Positions 40,987 to 47,500 of a stretch of DNA of 47,500 bases are shown piece after piece. A program made the translations under genes and the position numbers. Under the pieces are notes generated by a model. It made no database searches. It saw only the letters and a list, made by a program, of their open reading frames with translations, and was not told the origin of the DNA. This DNA comes from Adiantum capillus-veneris (lineage: Eukaryota > Streptophyta > Polypodiopsida > Polypodiales > Pteridaceae). The stretch is from assembly GCA_014529385.2 (NCBI GenBank), contig CM043944.1, forward strand, positions 46,304,268 to 46,351,767, in the 5' to 3' direction. Within the stretch, counting starts at the first letter, position 1, and each line of letters starts with the position of its first letter.

Positions 40987-43158
40987 TGTTTGTTGACATC
41001 CATCATTCACTTGCTCCCCTGTTAACCTTCCTCTCTGACCTCTCAATCTTCCAATCTTAGAGAATGTATATATATAGCCATATACTCAAGAAAACAAAAC
41101 GTAAAAAAGTAAAAGAGCAAGAGACACCAAACAAAAAGCTGAAAACCTACAAGTTCTAGTACATGACCCAAAATCATGAAAAGACATTATGCACAAGGAC
41201 ACGACCTTTTAACATGACCCTTATAATATTTTCACACTAACCATCATCTATCTGTGTATACAGAGATGGCTAGTACGCTAAAGTCATCCACTCCTACCTT
41301 GGGTTAGAGGTACCCTCTTTACTTTTCACAAGTGTCACATAGTCTAGGCTTGCTTGTGAATGGGATTTGGTGGATATGCTAGCATGTGAGAGGAATTTTG
41401 AGGAATTAGAATGGCTAATACGTCTCTTGACCATGATTGATCCATAATTAGTAGGGGACATCTCTTCGATTGCACAAGCTTACCCTCTTGACTAAGATGA
41501 CTATAGACGTCTAGTGACGTTCTTAGTGAACATTTGTGCCTCTAATGATGAGGAAGAGTTACATGATTACGCGGATGGCACGTATGGTCTCCCGAATGAT
41601 GGCTTTGTTTTTCTCGATGATGACAAGGATAGGGATTTGGACCTAGGGCTATCCGCCCATCTATTCAATATCCTGTTCCCTTGACTCTCTAGGAGGGTGC
41701 AAATAATTAGGTTAGGGTTCCTTATGTTGTTTGATTGTGTTCAATAAAGGTTGGTGCCTCTTCCCACTCATGTGCCTCCTAAAGGTATTCCTTATGTTTT
41801 CTAGTGTGTACAGGAACGCATTGCCATTGTTAAGATTTTGAACTTCATGGAATCTTTCTCTCGTTCACTCTTCAAGGTTGGTGCCTCTTCCCACTCATGT
41901 GCCTCTTAGAGGTATTCCTTGTGTTTTCTAATGTGTACAGGAACGCGTTGTCATTGTTAGTATTTTGAACTTCATGGAATCTTTCTCTCGTTCACTCTTT
42001 GAATCGAGCGCGATCATCAACACGAACATATGTTTCTTGTCCATTAGCATTGTCTCTTGTCTTCTTTTTAGCATCAATGTTTGTCTGCTTTAAATGTGAT
42101 TGGTAGCACAATATTCAGAAAATTTTCTTAGATTAAATATTTTTTGTCATAATCCCTTGTCTAGGTTTAAGAATCAAGCAGTCAGACTAAGCTAGTTTGA
42201 CCAAGTTAGGAGTTAGAGATCTTCTCTTAATACCATGGGGAATGCCTTCCTAATAATCAATGGTTACTTTAGGTTCTTAATCCGATTTATGCAGCATTGT
42301 GTGTAATGTACTAGGTCTTTCTAGTGGGCTTTGTCTCTATTGACCTTTAGCTTAAGTATTATAAAGGGAGTTTACTAGTCTGATGAGCCTGGGGAGGAAA
42401 CAATGTCATATGACCCCCCAAAACTCAAAATTGAAATGCAATGACAAACAAAAAAAAAAAAAGTGTCACAATGTTAAATCTTAAGCTGGAAGAGGAATTC
42501 CAGCTTGATTTGGTACTTTACTCACATGTATTGCCTATGGTACTAGAGCCCCAGAGGTTCCCAGTGTCGGCGCTTTTCCTTGAAAAGCAAAAATCCCAAG
42601 GCATACAAAATAAGCACACACATCAAAATTGATCGAGGTGAAAAAACTTTGGGGGTCAAAAAAAGGGAATAAGCCAGGCGATGATTTCATGAGCAATTCC
42701 TTTTATCATAGCTTAACTATAAGTCTTCTAGGTATAGCCTCTATTCAGCCCTCGGACATGAAATACTTTGCTCTCGCGATTAAACATCTTAATTGACCAG
42801 AGAGAATTGAGAAGCTTGCCCATGTTATTAAAAGTTGACCTCTAGTGCCTCTCAACTGTTAAATTAGCGACCCTAGACTTGTTTCTTTTTTAACCTTTAC
42901 AATTGCTCATGCATTTGATTATATTAGAGTTTAATGTTTTATTGCTGCTAACAAATTGTTTACTATTTTGTTACCAATCAATTTGTGTGTCTACAATTGC
43001 ATATGCTTTTTAATTGTATATGAGAATGCAATTAATGTGCCAATTTTGGTTGATTTTGTAGTGATTGAAGAAGGCTAAGGACAATTCAACCTCAGATGCT
43101 CCTCCACCTCGATGAACGAGCTTCATCTCAATAGCTTTCGAGTATGGAATCTACATCA
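40987..43158. other. gypsy 3' non-coding region
   Basis: About 2.2 kb without a supported gene. It includes a TATATATA word near 41,068, a 127-bp tandem duplication (41,747-42,000), and the short frame 42,441-42,632, which I do not trust. Confidence 0.5.
41747..42000 (+). repeat. 127-bp direct tandem duplication
   Basis: AAGGTTGGTGCCTCTTCCCA begins both 41,747 and 41,874, and each copy ends in CTCGTTCACTCTT. About six substitutions separate the copies, so the duplication is fairly recent. Confidence 0.93.
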
Positions 43159-43170
43159 GGAAGGGGAGCA
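43159..43170 (+). promoter_or_regulatory. gypsy 3' polypurine tract
   Basis: GGAAGGGGAGCA abuts the TGTTAACCC start of the 3' LTR, the place for plus-strand priming. Confidence 0.85.
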
Positions 43171-43462
43171 TGTTAACCCTCACGGACACCCTATCACCTT
43201 TGAGGGCGGACACCTTATTATTTATTTGATTGAGTCATGGATCGGGCTTGTTGGTCCAATAGGTGTGTAGGTTATAGCCGATGAGAGGTTCACCATTTAT
43301 CTTATTTTTACAATAGTTTTGCAACGATCGACCATTGTGGACGCCCATGTGTGAATGGGGCAAACTCTTATAAAAGGTCCATTTGACCTAAAAATCCTCA
43401 TTCTTTGAGGTGCAAGCTAAGAAGTGCTCTTGCTCCATCTCTATCTCCTTCTCCTTTGTGTG

Positions 43463-43543
<81 letters not shown>

Positions 43544-43777
43544 TCAAGTATTGCAGCGGCATTGAAGGCGGCAAGGTGGTTGAGCGCAGTATCGGCGGTG
43601 ACTCCTTCTTCTTTGCAGCACAGGATCCTTCACAACGGAAGCATTGAGCGGTGAGTGCCACACCATTGTTTCTTTGAGCTTGCTAGGACTGTCTAGTTGT
43701 GTGCTTGCAGGCATTTGAGGCTCACACACAGTGCACAGGCAAGTTCCCAGCCTCCGACACGTGCAACAAAGCTCACA
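43171..43777 (+). mobile_element. gypsy 3' LTR
   Basis: It starts TGTTAACCC and ends GCTCACA (607 bp), with TATAAAA at 43,369-43,375. In the first 300 aligned bases I count about 22 differences from the 5' LTR. The central microsatellite is GT, not GA. Confidence 0.95.
43466..43542. repeat. (GT)n microsatellite inside the gypsy 3' LTR
   Basis: About 38 GT units, at the place where the 5' LTR has a short GT run and about 35 GA units. Confidence 0.97.
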
Positions 43778-43782
43778 TGAGG
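43778..43782. repeat. right target-site duplication of the gypsy element (TGAGG)
   Basis: Exact repeat of 18,095-18,099. Confidence 0.9.
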
Positions 43783-44481
43783 CTACTAAGCTTCTTGTGC
43801 AGTGAATGAGTGATAGCTAAGCCATGGTCACGATCACGTGCAAGCACAAGAATCAATGATTACCTGCATGTGGAAGTCAAAAAAAAGATACATAGAGGAT
43901 ATTACCTTTGCTAGCAGGTAGAGAAGAGAGAGGATCTAGAGAGATAACGTTGATTCCTTTGAAAGTTTCCCACATTAAATGTATTACAAACACCCTCTAG
44001 TGCAATTGTGCCAAAATTGGCACAGTTACAAAAAGCTATGCTCGGTAGTACTGAGCAGGCTCAATTATTTGCCTAAGTTATTGATAGCTGAGCCTCGTGT
44101 GACCACCACCTAATGGAGCTTAAAATTTAAAGGAAAGAAACCTTACAAAATCTCTAATCTAAAATGAAAAAGTGACGGGTAAGAATATTTAAAATACAAC
44201 ATTGAAGGGTAACATTGTAATAGATGAAAAGCCTTTTGGCATTGGAAACTCAAAAGACTTTTTACATTACATAAAGTAAACTAGTATGTGACCCGTGCGT
44301 TGTTGTGGCCAAAGAAACATCACCTCTATTCTTAACAGATTCTAACAAACATAACTATATGTAAGATGTGATGCTGCAAAGCATTCTTTGATACAAAGCT
44401 TGAGAGTTTCTTACAGATGTCATTTTTCATGAGGTGCTAGCCCTTGTTCAACAAAGTTAGGAGTGCTCTACCTTTATTGGG

Positions 44482-44483
<2 letters not shown>
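43783..44483. other. no gene seen
   Basis: AT-rich flank right of the gypsy element; no frame, LTR or inverted repeat that I can support. Confidence 0.5.

Positions 44484-44533
<50 letters not shown>
44484..44533. repeat. (GA)n microsatellite
   Basis: About 25 GA units. Confidence 0.97.
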
Positions 44534-44535
<2 letters not shown>

Positions 44536-45727
44536 TTCCTTTGGTCTAACAATTCTACCAAGATTGATTATATAGATCATATAAGATAGCAAGGTTTAAA
44601 GAGAAGAAAGCTGAGAGAAGTCAATGTAATCATAAAAATTTGGTTGAAAATGGAGTGGGTTCTAGAATCGGTTTCAACAATGAGAACACAATTGGATTCA
44701 ATGTATCTTATCCACGCTCTTACTTGCTTCTATACTTGCATCTTTCATGTGAGAAAGTCATGGGAGTAGTACGCATCGTAACCTAGGGTTGACAAAGGTG
44801 CTACCAAACCCGTAATTGCTACAATGTGTAATCATAAAACTTTTTATGTCTAAGAGTGGAGTTGTGAAAAGATTAGGTCTCATAATTTCCAATGTACTAG
44901 GAGAGCTTCAAGTTTTAAAGAGATTAGTTGGATTTCTTTTATATCAAGAATGTGATTGATCTTCCATCTACGTTGCTCTATAAATGCCTCACTTGCTTGT
45001 ATCTCTATGCATGCCATTGTGCACAAGCATGGTAATAGTGTACAACATCACTAAATCACAACAATGCATAAGCAGCTTAGTTTCATAATGTGAACACTAT
45101 TTTTTCATTACACGTTCACGCCATTTTCATCTTAAAATGTGATAGAAATGAAAGCAAAATAAGGTCGCTCAATAATTTTTTTTTATAGGAGTCTTGGCCA
45201 TTATGCTAAACTAAAGACATGGAGCAAAATTCAAGATGTGACCTGAAATCATGTATTTCGTTGATCACTCTCTCCCCAAATTAAAAGAGCATGTTCCTCT
45301 TTGAGAGAGAAAACTGTATTCAACCATTACATGCTTGAGCCTATTTCCTAATGCACAATCTATACCATACCAACCAGTTGGCTTAGCTCCTGCTTCCTTA
45401 AATGTGAGACCAGACATTAAGATAGTGTAGGAGATCCTCTTTTTGTATACACATTATGTCCCTTGAAAATTTCAGAGTATGAGCATCATACCCTACTTAA
45501 GTGCTCAGCTTTTGACCACATCAAACTTGCTTTTCTTACATATTAGCCCAATCCATGGCCTACATTTTTTCCTCTCCAAAAAATTTCATGGATTCAATTT
45601 GTTAATTTCCACCATTATATCCATAGTCTTTAAGCATGTTACATGTTGTATTTGGTCCCATAGGTCAATCTAACCTTTAAGGACGATGACTCTCTCTATC
45701 TCTCCCCTTTCGTCACCCCCCTCTCTC

Positions 45728-45730
<3 letters not shown>
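44534..45730. other. no gene seen
   Basis: AT-rich DNA; short frames without domains. Confidence 0.5.

Positions 45731-45785
<55 letters not shown>
45731..45785. repeat. (CT)n microsatellite
   Basis: About 27 CT units, preceded by an irregular CT-rich lead-in from about 45,690. Confidence 0.96.
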
Positions 45786-45788
<3 letters not shown>

Positions 45789-46285
45789 CGTCCGTTTTTT
45801 GACCTAGTAGACAACAATTCACTCTTTTGATCATAACTTCTTCATCCAAACTCTGATTTGGGTGATCTATAGCCTCTATCAAAAATCACAATGCCCTCTA
45901 GGCATAGATGTAAAGACAAAAAAATTTCAATGTTATGGAAGTTGTTGCCTACAATGTGTGTACATATCCAAAAGACTCAAGTTACCAAAATTCGCAACCC
46001 GCTTGCCCCTCAAGTTTCTTCAAAATCTTCCACTTTGTACGTGCCTTTTCTTGGACTTGAAAAAGTTATTGCTTTACTTTCCATCTTCTTCCTTCTTTTG
46101 AATCAATGCCTTGTATGTATGCAAATGAATTTAATAGTTGTCTTTGTCCATAGTTGTATCAAGCTTTGTGAAGGACTTTCGAGCATCAAACCACCTTTGT
46201 GTAATTTATCTTTGTTGATACGATGGAGAGGCTTTATGGCAAAGCATTATTCATCACAAGAACAAATAGATTTCTTGGAAGCTTT
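45786..46285. other. no identifiable gene
   Basis: Open frames at 45,862-46,292 on the plus strand are cysteine- and leucine-rich without a known domain and probably oppose decayed LINE sequence. No reverse transcriptase motif was found on the minus strand, where a LINE would be expected to continue. Confidence 0.4.
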
Positions 46286-46880
46286 TCATTGAGTTTCCAA
46301 TGGTACATCATATTGAAGCTTTGTCATCCATAACTTTTTCTCAACCATTTCAATGTACATTGGTACCCGTTTGAAATCCATACATAATGATAACTTCTCT
46401 TCCCTTTGGTTGAGATTATCATGCTTAGTTGCTTCTCCACATGCAAGGTTGATGCATAAGGTCCGATGGTCTGATTCCAGGGTCCATTGGCCAAACATAA
46501 AACCCTTTATGTGATACATGATGGCTTCGGAGAGTAGCATATAGTCAATCACACTATCCCCGTTATGTTTTCTACTTGTAAATCCATTGGTTCCATTCCA
46601 CAAAGATACACCATTGGCAATGAGCATACCTGTGCTATTACACATGTGTAAAAGTAACTTTTCATAGTGATCCATCTCTTTCTCATCCATTGAAGTACGA
46701 TCATACAAGTGAAATTCCTTCAACTCCCTTGAAATGCATAGCATATCAAATTGTTTGAATCATGCTCCCAATTTTCAACAAGAAGTACAACATCGTCTTT
46801 TTTTGTTAGTTCATCAATGCCAACTCCCACATTCCATGGGTATCGATTGCAATTCCAAAAGAGTATTTTCAATTGTAACT
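46286..46880 (-). pseudogene. LINE-like endonuclease (EEP fold), centre deleted
   Basis: LINE endonucleases nick target DNA to prime insertion. Read leftward, the N-terminal strand ILFWNCNRYPWN (about 46,870-46,835) and VVLLVENWEHD (about 46,790) match the metal-binding N and E of the fold. A frame change near 46,740 leads to CNSTGMLIANG, DSVIDYML and the SDH motif (LESDHRTL, near 46,480), ending at 46,286. The middle of the domain, including the expected GDFN motif, is missing. The same fold occurs in other nucleases, but the ORF1-like sequence just upstream points to a LINE. Confidence 0.72.
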
Positions 46881-46902
46881 CGGTCTCATAGGTCACGCAT
46901 CC

Positions 46903-47475
46903 CTATTTGCTCGATGGACTTGCCTTGTCTTTGGACACATTTTCTTCGTGAGAGATCTCCTTGTTATTCTTATTCTTTTCCTCATATGCCTTGCGACACA
47001 TATTTTGTTGCTTAATAGTTTGATCTTTACATACAAAACATTTTGTATCCCTCAAATAGATCCAACTATTATCAAGGATAATCTTTCATTTGGTCTCATC
47101 TAGCATGGTGCATACAATTGGCCGTTCTCCCAAGCGAGGAGCTCCTTGCTTACCCACTCTATGTGCTGCATAGGCCATAACTCCGTACATGCCAAAGTGG
47201 GTTTTGAAGAAGTCTTTGATAACAATGTCAAGAGAAGGAGGCATCTCTAACTTCTCTTCAATAATTCCACGAATAACAATGTTCTTGGAACGTCACTCCC
47301 GTTTATTCAACTCCACATCCACATTCTCAACATTCTTTGTTTGAGCCATAGCTTGCATGAGGGAGGAATAAAGAACCACATTGCTACCACATACGTCAGC
47401 CCAATACTTGTATATGTATACATGTTTCATGTCGCATACATCCCCACTCATGGTGTCGAATTTCTCTTCTTTCAA
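46903..47475 (-). pseudogene. LINE ORF1-like RNA-binding protein remnant
   Basis: Upstream of the endonuclease on the minus strand, a frame from at least 47,475 reads YKYWADVCGSNVV, and, after a TGA at 47,290, RSKNIVIRGIIEEKLEMPP, AAHRVGKQGAPRLGERPIV and SWIYLRDTKCFVCKDQTI. A TGA near 47,088 and the TAG at 46,903 break it. The pattern (NIVIRGI, RVGK, RPI, then a basic end) matches the RRM-like C-terminal part of L1-type ORF1 proteins, which coat LINE RNA. The gene likely continues past the window. Confidence 0.65.
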
Positions 47476-47500
47476 TACATGGTCATGCTCTACTTTGCTC

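Noticed and set aside
40988-41300. A separate nested LTR starting TGTTTGTTGACA
   Set aside because: No partner, no clear CA end and no target duplication; only the purine tract is reported.
45862-46292. Plus-strand frames of 79 and 133 residues near the right end
   Set aside because: No known domain; they oppose the decayed minus-strand LINE region.

Overview
The window looks like intergenic, repeat-filled DNA from a large plant nuclear genome. The evidence is Ty1/copia and non-chromoviral Ty3/gypsy LTR retrotransposons with plant-type primer-binding sites, a BED/DUF659/hATC transposase, a PPR-like gene remnant, and many long (GA)n, (CT)n, (CA)n and (GT)n tracts. A fern or another large-genome land plant would fit, but nothing here fixes the species. 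I see no intact host gene, tRNA or rRNA, and every recognisable coding region is broken.

Left part (1-18,094). A decayed plus-strand copia element has an LTR tail ending at 698, a primer-binding site at 701-712, a long leader, gag from 2118 and pol from about 2965. Its pol middle exists twice (2965-4430 and 4931-6372), and the copies share disabling mutations. Further right are a small fold-back element (7513-7645), a minus-strand LTR-like block with TATAAATAGGGG and an array of TTCTAGAA heat-shock-element-like palindromes (about 8870-9557), a truncated minus-strand copia (10,240 to about 11,307-11,404), and a PPR scrap (about 12,330-12,530). About 5 kb of AT-rich DNA without convincing genes follows.

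Central part (18,095-43,782). This is a three-level nest with a perfect target-site duplication (TSD) at each level. (1) A giant Ty3/gypsy element, 18,100-43,777, has LTRs of 613 and 607 bp, a tRNA-Asp-like primer-binding site, and TSD TGAGG. It is about 14.6 kb without insertions. (2) A hAT DNA transposon, 27,393-38,420, sits inside the gypsy integrase, with TSD ATTGGGAT and ends CTACGCTGCAT / CTAAACTGCAT. It carries a minus-strand transposase and, on the opposite strand, a second broken gene that I do not recognise. (3) A Ty1/copia element, 29,885-35,286, has 192-bp LTRs about 97% identical and TSD ATCAG. It sits inside the hATC domain of that transposase. Rough LTR divergence (about 7-8% gypsy, 2.6% copia) agrees with the nesting order.

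The gypsy element has unusual accessory parts: an open stretch before gag, four cysteine/histidine zinc-knuckle-like motifs, a second retropepsin-like segment after the integrase C-terminus, a Cys/Lys-rich 3' open reading frame, and an internal polypurine tract. The same position of its two LTRs is filled by different microsatellites, (GA)n on the left and (GT)n on the right.

Right part (43,783-47,500). Mostly unassigned DNA with (GA)n and (CT)n tracts, ending in a minus-strand LINE-like remnant (46,286-47,475 and probably beyond the window). It has an ORF1-like domain followed by an endonuclease with its centre missing.
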